A DNA stretch of 29,953 nucleotides, taken from the NCBI GenBank assembly GCA_900317215.1, contig ONFW01000107.1, positions 1-29,953 of the forward strand, in the 5' to 3' direction. The notes below the pieces were generated by a model. That model did no database searches, was not told where the DNA came from, and saw nothing but the letters and a program-made list of their open reading frames with translations. Origin of the DNA: an uncultured Eubacteriales bacterium (GTDB lineage Bacteria > Bacillota > Clostridia > Oscillospirales > Acutalibacteraceae). A program made the translations under genes and the position numbers. Below, piece after piece: positions 1-7,210 of the stretch; within the stretch, counting starts at the first letter, position 1, and the number at the start of each line of letters is the position of its first letter.

Positions 1-3000
1 TATTAAATTACCGTCGCTGTCTGTCTTGGAAAGAGTGATATAGTCATTAATGCGGACGTTTACAACAAAGCCCGTGTTATTCTGAGTAGCCTTGTATGCA
101 GGCGTCTCCCCTGCAGCCTCGTTTCCCTCCTCTATCGTTCCGGTGATCTTATTGAGGGGCTCATCGCCGGCATCAAGGAACTGATCCTCTGACATTGTAC
201 CGTCAGCATTCGCCTTATGGTATTCAGTTTCGTTTGCTACGTATTTTCTTTGAAGCTGATCCGATAGAGCGTCCTCAGTCACCTCAAAATTCGTGCCTAT
301 TGGGATACCGTTGATAACGGCGGTCTTTCCCGCCTTCATCGAGAATTTTCCCCCGGCGGTGAGCTTAGTCACTGTACCGTCGATCACTATGTCGATATCC
401 GAGTAGTCCGATACGTTATTGCCGGCAACGCCGAAAACATCGGTCAGCCTGACCGTGAACGTAAACTCATCGTTCGGGTCGGCAGGGACATTATTCATGA
501 GCGTCTTGGTTATGCTGAGAGCGCCGACTTTTGGAGTGTTGGTAAAGATCTCTGTCATGAACACTGCAAGAGAAGGATCGGAAATATCCTCACTGTGTGC
601 AAAGTTGAACAGCGTTGTGAAATTCGTTCCTGCTGCCGGCGGAGTATCTGAGCTTCCGTTGAAGGCTGCATCATGGGATTCACGATCCTTTAAGGACACA
701 GTGGAATTATAATATCCGCTGACAGTTCTTGCAGAGGCAGAATCAAGAGCAGCCACGGGAGCAGCCGATCTGTCAGGGGTCGTCAGTGCATCATACTGAA
801 TGACCTCCATAACTGACTGCGCCGCAGTCTCATGATTTTTGAACTGATGCTCAAACTCCGCCGAGGATTCTCTGCCCGCAGTGCCGTACATAAGACTAAA
901 ACGTCCTTCGCCGTCGGTCTTGTTTGTCATGCCGGCAATATCGTCATTATTACCTCCGGAAAGAGCCGCCTGCTCATCTTCCCACAGATAGTTGGTGTTT
1001 GATACTGCGTGTTTGACGTTAGCGTTTGTTCCCGGAGTAGAATTATTGTTCTCATAGTGTATCTGTATATATCGATACAGTCCGCTGACACTGCTGTCCA
1101 TACCAAGTGAGCTCACAGAGGTGCTGCTGTCTCCCCAGTCGGTTATAAGAAAGAGCCTGCCTTTTCTCAGCGTAAATACAATACCGTCCTGCAATCGTCC
1201 GGAGGTACGGTTCCAGACATAATCCTCTGCTCCCGGGTAGGTCTGACCTACATAGTCCTCTCTGTCAAGAGGGAAGCCGGCATCGTTTGTTTCATAAGCG
1301 CCCGGTCTCATGCGAAGGAAGATGACGTTTGTCGCAGTGACAGGAAAACCGCTGAATTTGTATACATGACCCCTTTGGGGATCGTTGACCTTTTCTCCGA
1401 TAAACAGGGTGCCTGTGAACCCGGGCGTCCATATCCATGCAGCAATAACTGCGTTGTTAGAGTCCCAGTCTGAGCTGCTGTTCGGTATATCGACATTCAG
1501 AAACAGAGCGTTGATGTCTCCCACATTATCATAGGTGTAATCTCTTCCGGTCAGCTTTGTGGAGCCGTTACCCAGATCGCTCCTGTTGTATGTATCGTAT
1601 GTGGGGTATAGAATACCGCTGTCAGATACATAATCATTTGTCGTGCCTGTGTTTGATATTTTATATCTGAAGACATCATTATCGGCAGCCTTTTTTGTCT
1701 GACTCAGCAGACCGGTATTCACCGGTGTGAAATCGGTGACCTCCTGGACCTTCATCTTTGTAAAGTTTGCCTCGATCGCATAGTTGAAGCGGATAAGCAG
1801 GTTGGATTCATACATGCCTCGTTCCATATAGAATATGGTCATCTTATGAGTTATTGAAGGCACATAATTACCGTTGCTGTCAAAGCTTCCTGCCCTGAGC
1901 TTGCTTTTGAAGTCATTTCCCTCAACATCGAGATGAGTTATACCCGAAGGATTGAGATTGTCGCTTCCGCCCTGCCCGAATTCGATAGCACTGTTGACCG
2001 TTGCCTTTTTGTCGGCAAAGTCTATAAGCCCGGATGACTGACCGTGAGCGCCGCCCATGTCAAGAACGAGATTGCCGTCTATGAAGACCCAGAGATCATC
2101 GTCACCGGAAAACTCGAACATCGTGTGTATCCTGTCTGCGCCTGTTTCAAGCGCAGTGCCGTCAGCGTCGAGAGCATTGACACAGCCGTCGCTCTGTAGC
2201 TTGAATTCCATTTCAAATTTGGCTCCGAGACCGCAGTGGTTGTTTTCACCGTTTGAATTAAGCTCATCAAACGGGAAGAAGCCCGCATGACCTCCGCCGT
2301 TTATCTTGGAGGATTTTTCCTGGAAGTAATTTCCGTTCTTGTTGAAATAGAGGTTTACATCCTCAGAGTTGAACTGATAGAATCTTGCCTTCTGAGATGA
2401 GCTTGACGATGAGTTTCCCTTTACGTCCTTTGCGTCTGCAAGTATCTCATAGAACGGGAAAACGATATCCTTTCCGTCGGAATCCGTCTCATAGTATTTC
2501 ATTACATCCCTGCCAAGATCCTTATGACTGTCGGCCCATGCGGAGCTGAAATACGGAAGCTCAATACCGTTCTGAGTAAGTGCGCCGCCTGCTCCGAGCT
2601 GATCGTCAACAAGATTTTGCACAGAGGCGTGAGTATCGTTTCTGAGAGCAAGATTAGCCTGCCAGAAGAAATTATTGTAATCAGGCTTATTGCCCGAGGT
2701 GTATTGATCGGCGTCATGCACAAAGAAGCCGAAATACAGCGGGGTCGTATATTCACAGCTCGTTATGCTGTCGGCTATTCCGTCAACAAAGCCTGTCCCG
2801 TAGGACTGAAGATCATTTGAATGGAAGCAATGGCATAATCCTTTTCGTATTTGAAATTCATCCTGCCAGCCCGAGGCTGAGTTGTGAACGTATTTTTCGG
2901 TACCGTCCGCAGCTATGACCCTGAAATTGATACGATAGATCTCATTATTGCTCAGACGTGCGGATATGTTGTTATATGTGTCGGTAAAGGTATACTGATA

Positions 3001-3561
3001 TATCTTGCCCTCAAGCGAGGAATAGCTGAGCTCATAATTCATATTCAGATATCCTGAATAAATATTCCAGTCATTTGCTAAAAACTGTACCTGAGCCGAG
3101 CGTATAATCTGGTTCGTCCTGAACTGTATAGTAACATTATTGGCTACCGCCGAGATCAAGCCGCCGCCCTCTGATATCTGGGCATTGAGCTTTGTGAACG
3201 GGTCGGTAAAGCCGCCGGCAACGGAAGAATCCGGAACAGCACTGTTAAGTATAACCTCCGCATCGGAAAGATAATCATACATATCCACCTTTGAATTCTT
3301 GATCTTGCCTGTATATTTATAGCTGAAATCGGCATTATCTGTTTTGGTAACACCTGAGCCTGCGTGCTTTGTGCTGTACTCAGTATTGGTGTTGACAAGG
3401 GAACTTACCCTTGTGTTCAGTCTGACGTCCACGCCCCTGACAGTTATGTTGATATTTGCAAAGCTCTGCGACAGCACAAGAGCGAGCATAAGAAATGCCA
3501 TAAAAACAGAGAGAGCTTTTATTCTCCTTGAATTCCGGCGTATATCAGTGCTTTTGTTCAT
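1..3561 (-). CDS. Large secreted surface protein with fibro-slime domain (C-terminus outside window)
   Basis: The frame is open from an ATG at 3561 (AGGAG at 3571-3575) to the window edge, giving 1187 codons with no stop. Residues 1-36 form a signal peptide: a basic start, then a hydrophobic stretch (ALSVFMAFLMLALVLSQSFA). Residues about 390-525 resemble the fibro-slime domain, with DDLWVFIDGNLVLDMGGAHG at residues 488-507. Such PA14-like modules occur in secreted adhesive or carbohydrate-binding proteins. Residues about 1010-1110 look like a Cna-B/DUF7601-type pilin repeat (FTFTVRLTDVFG, then an IPIGTNFEVTED-like end), and a second copy seems to begin near 1175 (ITLSKTDSDGNLI). Such proteins usually end in an LPXTG sorting signal, which would lie outside this window. 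The role is inferred to be a cell-surface adhesin. The family call is good; the ligand is unknown. Confidence 0.85.
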   Translation of the reverse strand, partial: MNKSTDIRRNSRRIKALSVFMAFLMLALVLSQSFANINITVRGVDVRLNTRVSSLVNTNTEYSTKHAGSGVTKTDNADFSYKYTGKIKNSKVDMYDYLSDAEVILNSAVPDSSVAGGFTDPFTKLNAQISEGGGLISAVANNVTIQFRTNQIIRSAQVQFLANDWNIYSGYLNMNYELSYSSLEGKIYQYTFTDTYNNISARLSNNEIYRINFRVIAADGTEKYVHNSASGWQDEFQIRKGLCHCFHSNDLQSYGTGFVDGIADSITSCEYTTPLYFGFFVHDADQYTSGNKPDYNNFFWQANLALRNDTHASVQNLVDDQLGAGGALTQNGIELPYFSSAWADSHKDLGRDVMKYYETDSDGKDIVFPFYEILADAKDVKGNSSSSSSQKARFYQFNSEDVNLYFNKNGNYFQEKSSKINGGGHAGFFPFDELNSNGENNHCGLGAKFEMEFKLQSDGCVNALDADGTALETGADRIHTMFEFSGDDDLWVFIDGNLVLDMGGAHGQSSGLIDFADKKATVNSAIEFGQGGSDNLNPSGITHLDVEGNDFKSKLRAGSFDSNGNYVPSITHKMTIFYMERGMYESNLLIRFNYAIEANFTKMKVQEVTDFTPVNTGLLSQTKKAADNDVFRYKISNTGTTNDYVSDSGILYPTYDTYNRSDLGNGSTKLTGRDYTYDNVGDINALFLNVDIPNSSSDWDSNNAVIAAWIWTPGFTGTLFIGEKVNDPQRGHVYKFSGFPVTATNVIFLRMRPGAYETNDAGFPLDREDYVGQTYPGAEDYVWNRTSGRLQDGIVFTLRKGRLFLITDWGDSSTSVSSLGMDSSVSGLYRYIQIHYENNNSTPGTNANVKHAVSNTNYLWEDEQAALSGGNNDDIAGMTNKTDGEGRFSLMYGTAGRESSAEFEHQFKNHETAAQSVMEVIQYDALTTPDRSAAPVAALDSASARTVSGYYNSTVSLKDRESHDAAFNGSSDTPPAAGTNFTTLFNFAHSEDISDPSLAVFMTEIFTNTPKVGALSITKTLMNNVPADPNDEFTFTVRLTDVFGVAGNNVSDYSDIDIVIDGTVTKLTAGGKFSMKAGKTAVINGIPIGTNFEVTEDALSDQLQRKYVANETEYHKANADGTMSEDQFLDAGDEPLNKITGTIEEGNEAAGETPAYKATQNNTGFVVNVRINDYITLSKTDSDGNLI

Positions 3562-3695
3562 TGTATATCTCTCCTAATCGTGTAATATGATATGATCCCT
3601 GCATAGGATCACGATATATTCTAAAACGGGGGGCCGCCTTCCTGAAATAACAAATACTCAGATAGAACAGCCTAAAATCAGACATTTATACATAT

Positions 3696-3727
3696 ATTAT
3701 AGTATCATTTTTTACCCATATAGTCAA
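3696..3727 (-). promoter_or_regulatory. Possible promoter of the fibro-slime gene
   Basis: On the minus strand TTGACT (3722-3727) precedes two overlapping -10 candidates: GATACT (3701-3706, 15-bp spacer) and TATAAT (3696-3701, 20-bp spacer). Neither spacing is ideal, so the exact -10 is uncertain. The leader would be about 130 nt and contains a small hairpin, TGATCC/GGATCA (3593-3598 with 3606-3611), just upstream of the ribosome-binding site. Confidence 0.4.
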
Positions 3728-4040
3728 TAATTTTTTGTTATTTTTACCATAAAGAGCTTATTTTTTACATTTCACTCAAGAGCAATGAGAAGATATCACA
3801 CAAGACATAAATGCCTGTTTTAAAGGCGCAAACAACACTTCTCCTCACTATGCTGTTTTGCACCTCATATCATTTTCACAACAGAGCGGTCATGCTCTGT
3901 GAATTTCAGAAACACCGCACTGCACTAAGGCTCCTGACCGTTGCATTCTCCATGAAAAATCAAAAACATATATTGCATCAAATGATGACCGATCTGTTAT
4001 GGACCGGAACTATTTTTTGAAAAAAATAGAGATTTCTCTA

Positions 4041-4069
4041 TTGTAAACCACTCATAAAAACTGTATAAT
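4041..4069 (+). promoter_or_regulatory. Promoter of the lipoprotein gene
   Basis: TTGTAA (4041-4046), a 17-bp spacer and a consensus TATAAT (4064-4069) form a good housekeeping-type promoter about 30 nt upstream of the lipoprotein start. Confidence 0.7.
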
Positions 4070-4102
4070 AAACGGGTAATAGAAATTAAGGATGTCATGC
4101 AC

Positions 4103-4543
4103 ATGAAGATCAAACGTATAACTGCAGCGGTGCTGCTTTCCGCTCTGGTCATTTTTTCATTTGCCGCAGGAGGCTGTTCATCGAAAAAAACCGAGGCAAG
4201 CATTAGTGGATCCGGTCAGACAGAAACCGACCCGTCCCTCTTCGGCACATGGATCAACGATGATGTGACCGAGCGCTTGTTTTTAACATACACTTTCAAC
4301 AGCGATAACACCGGAATCCGAGCTGCGAAAGTCAATCCGGACTATGCAGACCATTTTATAAACATTCGGGAAGTTGAAGAAGAATCGGATTTTACTTATG
4401 AGTTCGTCAAAGGTGGTATTAATCTGAGGTTTCCGGGCGGCGGCTATCTTAATTTTGATTACATCGTCTCAGGTGATACTCTGAAGCTTAGCGAACGCTA
4501 CAAGAATGAATACAAAACCTACAGAAGAGCCGCCTCAGACTGA
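4103..4543 (+). CDS. Small putative lipoprotein, lipocalin-like fold
   Basis: About 146 residues with a type II signal peptide: MKIKR, a hydrophobic run, then AGGC followed by Ser-Ser-Lys-Lys, so the cysteine is probably the lipidated +1 residue. The mature part starts with a polar linker, then GTWINDD, a TFNSDNTG turn and a late GDTLKLSERY strand. This pattern is typical of small lipocalin-like (DUF5640-type) extracytoplasmic proteins. An in-frame ATG lies 6 nt upstream at 4097, but AAGGA (4088-4092) sits only 4 nt from it and 10 nt from the ATG at 4103, so 4103 is preferred. The TPM-domain gene follows 67 bp downstream on the same strand. A weak hairpin with a short T-run (4573-4589) lies between them. 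No enzymatic function can be assigned. Confidence 0.75.
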   Translation: MKIKRITAAVLLSALVIFSFAAGGCSSKKTEASISGSGQTETDPSLFGTWINDDVTERLFLTYTFNSDNTGIRAAKVNPDYADHFINIREVEEESDFTYEFVKGGINLRFPGGGYLNFDYIVSGDTLKLSERYKNEYKTYRRAASD

Positions 4544-4610
4544 AGCATAACAGGCTTATCGCAGCCTGAGGGAGCTGTAAACGGCTTTTGCACTACAGTA
4601 CAGAAAAGGA

Positions 4611-5603
4611 GTGGTACATATCAAACGCAGAATAGTCATTTCTTTTTTTATCCTTTGTCTTTTTTGCATATTCAGCATAACGGCTTATGCTGCAGACCCC
4701 GTTATCCCGAGGACCTCATTTGATTACAAGGGAACAGACGTCGTTGCATCGGCAAGCACCCCATATAGATCAGAGAAAGCATATTTCAAGGACGAGGCCG
4801 AGGTGCTTACAAAAGCTCAGGAGAAGAGCATCTGGGAGAGGATACAGGCAGCCGCAGATACCATGGATATCAAGATCGCCTTTTTTATCGGCGGCAACTA
4901 CAGGACCGATCCTGAGACCGAGGCATTCACATACAACTGTGCCTCCGCTGTATTCGGAGTGAACTCTGACTCTTTGTTCATTTATATAGACTTTGAGGGC
5001 TATTCTCCCGCTTATGATTATGTCAGGGCGCTGAATAAGGCTCAGAATGTCTTTACCGAAACAGCAAGAAACAAGATCCTGCAGGCAATGTACCAGTCTC
5101 TTCCCCAAAGCAGCGAGCCTGTATATTCCGATAATGTGAACAGGGCGCTTCTGCAGGGTATTGACGAGGTCAGTATTCAGTACAGGAGCGGAAATGCTCC
5201 TGCGCCTTCAACGGTAAGCAATATGGCAAGACAGCAGCAGCCTCCGCCGCAAGCCTCTGAGGAGCAGGGCTTTCTCGGAATATCCACAACAATGTGGATA
5301 GGAATAGGCATTTTTATCGCAGTTGTTGTAGTCATTTCCTTCATTTCCCGTCTTTTCAGAAGGATAGTGCCTCGTCGGTCATCAGGCTCATATTACAACG
5401 GCGGCAGCAGCTACTATGGCGACAACAATTATTACAGGCGCAGCGGGACCTACTACGGCAGTTATCACCACAGCAGACCTCCCCGCAGACCCCCGCCGCC
5501 TCCGCATCACAGCTCACCTCCCCGCAGCTCACCTCCACGTAGTTCACCTCCCTCCTCACGCCCCTCCGGACCGAGCAGCTCGGGCAGCGGACATCACAGA
5601 TAA
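4611..5603 (+). CDS. TPM-domain (DUF477-like) membrane-anchored protein
   Basis: 330 residues. A signal peptide (hydrophobic run ending ITAYAA, about residues 8-28) leads to an extracytoplasmic region, about 55-200, resembling the TPM domain (start KDEAEVLTKAQEKSIWERI). This domain occurs in thylakoid and bacterial envelope proteins, some tied to photosystem repair or phosphatase activity. One transmembrane helix (MWIGIGIFIAVVVVISFISR, about 226-246) follows. The tail is first Tyr/Gly/Asn-rich, then Pro/His/Arg/Ser-rich, ending SGPSSSGSGHHR; Gly/Ser-rich tails after the helix are usual in this family. The start is odd: the only in-frame conventional codon after the last stop is GTG at 4611, whose G is the last base of the ribosome-binding site AAAAGGAG (4604-4611). 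Normal spacing would point to a non-standard codon near 4617-4632. The function in this organism is unknown. Confidence 0.75.
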   Translation: MVHIKRRIVISFFILCLFCIFSITAYAADPVIPRTSFDYKGTDVVASASTPYRSEKAYFKDEAEVLTKAQEKSIWERIQAAADTMDIKIAFFIGGNYRTDPETEAFTYNCASAVFGVNSDSLFIYIDFEGYSPAYDYVRALNKAQNVFTETARNKILQAMYQSLPQSSEPVYSDNVNRALLQGIDEVSIQYRSGNAPAPSTVSNMARQQQPPPQASEEQGFLGISTTMWIGIGIFIAVVVVISFISRLFRRIVPRRSSGSYYNGGSSYYGDNNYYRRSGTYYGSYHHSRPPRRPPPPPHHSSPPRSSPPRSSPPSSRPSGPSSSGSGHHR

Positions 5604-5610
5604 AACAAGA

Positions 5611-5642
5611 CCGCCGGTCACAGCGACCGACGGCCTTTTTTT
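5611..5642 (+). terminator. Intrinsic terminator after the TPM gene, possibly bidirectional
   Basis: CCGCCGGTC (5611-5619) pairs with GACCGACGG (5625-5633) with one mismatch and a 5-nt loop, followed by seven T residues (5636-5642). Read from the minus strand the same hairpin is followed by TCTTGTTTT. It could therefore also end the addB-addA operon arriving from the right. Confidence 0.8.
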
Positions 5643-5712
5643 GCAGAGACTCCGGGCATCAAAGCCGGCTCATAATTTGTAAATCAGAGAACACCTCTGC
5701 AGGAGCGTTATT

Positions 5713-6465
5713 TCAGCGGGAAAGCGCCTTTATGAGCTTTAGGGCAACTAAAAATTTATCAAGTGAATGATTTGCCTTATCAAGTCCTTCCATAGTATAC
5801 TCATCTGCGTCAAGAACGTCTCCGGTGACGAGAAAATCGTAAAGCTCTATCCCGTAATGATCGCAGACAGCCTGAGCTCCGGCAAGCTCCATTTCAACGG
5901 CGATACAGCCCTCGCCTTTTCTTTTTTCAACGGCGGAAGGTGTTTCCCTGTATATCCCGTCAGTCGTCCATACTCTGCCGCACACGTATGGCAGCCCAAG
6001 CTCTGCGAACATTTCAGCCATTCTGCCGCTGTTGCTTATTTCAATATAGTCAGAGGGCGGCGCATAATGGTAGGAAAGCCCCTCGTCACGATATGCATGA
6101 GTAGGAACGACATATTTTCCGTCAGTGGCGCTGTGGTCAAGGGCGCCTGCAGAGCCGAACATTATCAGCCTGCTGAAGCCTGTCTGCCATTGCAGCTCTA
6201 TTATATTTGCTCCCGCAAGGCACGAGCCCATAAGAGACATATACAATAATACCTTCACTCCATTGATATCAAGCAGGTAAGCAGGTCTGAACCCGTTTGC
6301 AGAGCTTATTCCTGCCACCTCCTCATGAGGGTACTTTTCGAGAACTGCGGATAATATCTCATGTGAAAAGGTAGCTATCGCAAAATCGCAGATATGCTTT
6401 CTTTCACCGAAAAAAGCTCCCGGGGTGAAAAGAGCTTCCTCCTTGCTGAACGCATCGGTTATCAT
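5713..6465 (-). CDS. Nucleoside phosphorylase (PNP/UDP family 1)
   Basis: 250 residues, the usual length for this family, which cleaves nucleosides with phosphate to release a base and ribose 1-phosphate in salvage. Family signatures in order: GFRPAYLLDINGVKVLLYMS, a glycine-rich phosphate-binding stretch (IMFGSAGALDHS), the substrate-pocket region VWTTDGIYRET, the AVEMELAGAQAV block with the ribose-binding Met-Glu, and VTGDVLDADEY near the end. The overall character is closer to the uridine phosphorylase branch than to trimeric PNP, but the base specificity cannot be read from sequence. The ATG overlaps the stop of the upstream YjbR-like gene by 4 bp (6462-6465), indicating translational coupling. 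The best ribosome-binding site (GAAGGAG) is rather far, about 12 nt. Last gene of the addB-addA operon. Confidence 0.85.
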   Translation of the reverse strand: MITDAFSKEEALFTPGAFFGERKHICDFAIATFSHEILSAVLEKYPHEEVAGISSANGFRPAYLLDINGVKVLLYMSLMGSCLAGANIIELQWQTGFSRLIMFGSAGALDHSATDGKYVVPTHAYRDEGLSYHYAPPSDYIEISNSGRMAEMFAELGLPYVCGRVWTTDGIYRETPSAVEKRKGEGCIAVEMELAGAQAVCDHYGIELYDFLVTGDVLDADEYTMEGLDKANHSLDKFLVALKLIKALSR

Positions 6466-7178
6466 CGGTTATCAACACTCCTTCGTTTTTTTGCGGCGCC
6501 TCTGTCAGTGAGGATAAAGCTTCTCTCAACAAGTGTCATCAGCTCATCATCTGTCAGGCTCCCGTCAAGAAGCGCCGATATCCACTGCTTATGATTCATG
6601 TGATATGCAGGATAAATCCCTTCACTTACCGAAGCGGCCTCCCTGTCTGCAGGGTCTGCCTTAAGATTGATTATATCCACTGTATCGCTGCCGCCGTTTT
6701 TTATCAGAACGCTGCGCCTGACGTTCATTATCAGCGCAAACCATTTTCCCGAGTCCTTATGCCTGAACACCGCTCCGCTTTTATAAGCTCCTCCGTCCCA
6801 TGGAAAATCCGGACAGACAGCGTATTTTTCAAATATAAGCCCTGCTATCCTCTCGGACTGACTGCAGGCAAATGGAACGTCCCTGCAGCAGCTATCCGCA
6901 ATTTTGCAGAGCAGCTCCTCGTATGCCGCTCTCACAGAGCTTACATAGGCTCCGCAGAAGTCCTCCATGCGAAGCGCAGCGTATTCCTCGCCGTTCATCA
7001 TATCCTCCACGCCGGCCGTGAGCCTGCCGTCATGAGAGACTGTGAGCAGAACATGAAAGTCTCCGTTCATTATGTCGGCAGAGTATTCATAGCCCTTATC
7101 GGTGACCGCAAAGCCATATTCCAGCATAGCCCCGGCATCAAAACGCTTGTATCCGAATATCTTTTCCTCAATAGTCAT
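6462..7178 (-). CDS. MmcQ/YjbR family protein with N-terminal extension
   Basis: The C-terminal ~125 residues carry the YjbR/MmcQ pattern: SERIAGLIFEKYAV, PDFPW, AVFRHKDSGKWFALIM, VDIINLKADP, then GIYPAYHMNHKQWISALLDG. YjbR has a double-wing-like fold and is often annotated as DNA-binding, although its biological role is not settled. About 105 extra N-terminal residues (EEKIFGYKRFD onward) make this the long form. The ATG at 7178 is preferred because a GGTGG-like ribosome-binding site precedes it. A GTG at 7196 gives six more residues but has no site. The gene begins 32 bp after addA and overlaps the nucleoside phosphorylase by 4 bp, so all four are probably co-transcribed. A link to DNA damage is inferred from this context only. 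Confidence 0.8.
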   Translation of the reverse strand: MTIEEKIFGYKRFDAGAMLEYGFAVTDKGYEYSADIMNGDFHVLLTVSHDGRLTAGVEDMMNGEEYAALRMEDFCGAYVSSVRAAYEELLCKIADSCCRDVPFACSQSERIAGLIFEKYAVCPDFPWDGGAYKSGAVFRHKDSGKWFALIMNVRRSVLIKNGGSDTVDIINLKADPADREAASVSEGIYPAYHMNHKQWISALLDGSLTDDELMTLVERSFILTDRGAAKKRRSVDNR

Positions 7179-7210
7179 AGCCTTCCACCAAAGCACTTAT
7201 ACAGCCAAGC

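Larger units (their letters stand above)
3562..4096. other. Divergent intergenic region
   Basis: This 535-bp gap separates the minus-strand fibro-slime gene from the plus-strand lipoprotein gene. It holds the two divergent promoters. It also has a 7-bp perfect inverted repeat ACAGAGC/GCTCTGT (3881-3887 with 3894-3900, 6-nt loop) and an A/T-only palindrome around 4010-4029. The only notable plus-strand frame, 3811-4020, has no ribosome-binding site and no recognisable product. I see no gene here. Confidence 0.6.

Noticed and set aside
3811..4020. 69-codon plus-strand frame in the divergent gap
   Set aside because: No ribosome-binding site, no hydrophobic or domain pattern, and it ends in the promoter of the next gene.
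5767..6249. 160-codon plus-strand frame over the nucleoside phosphorylase
   Set aside because: It is the shadow of a well-supported gene and its translation has no domain character.
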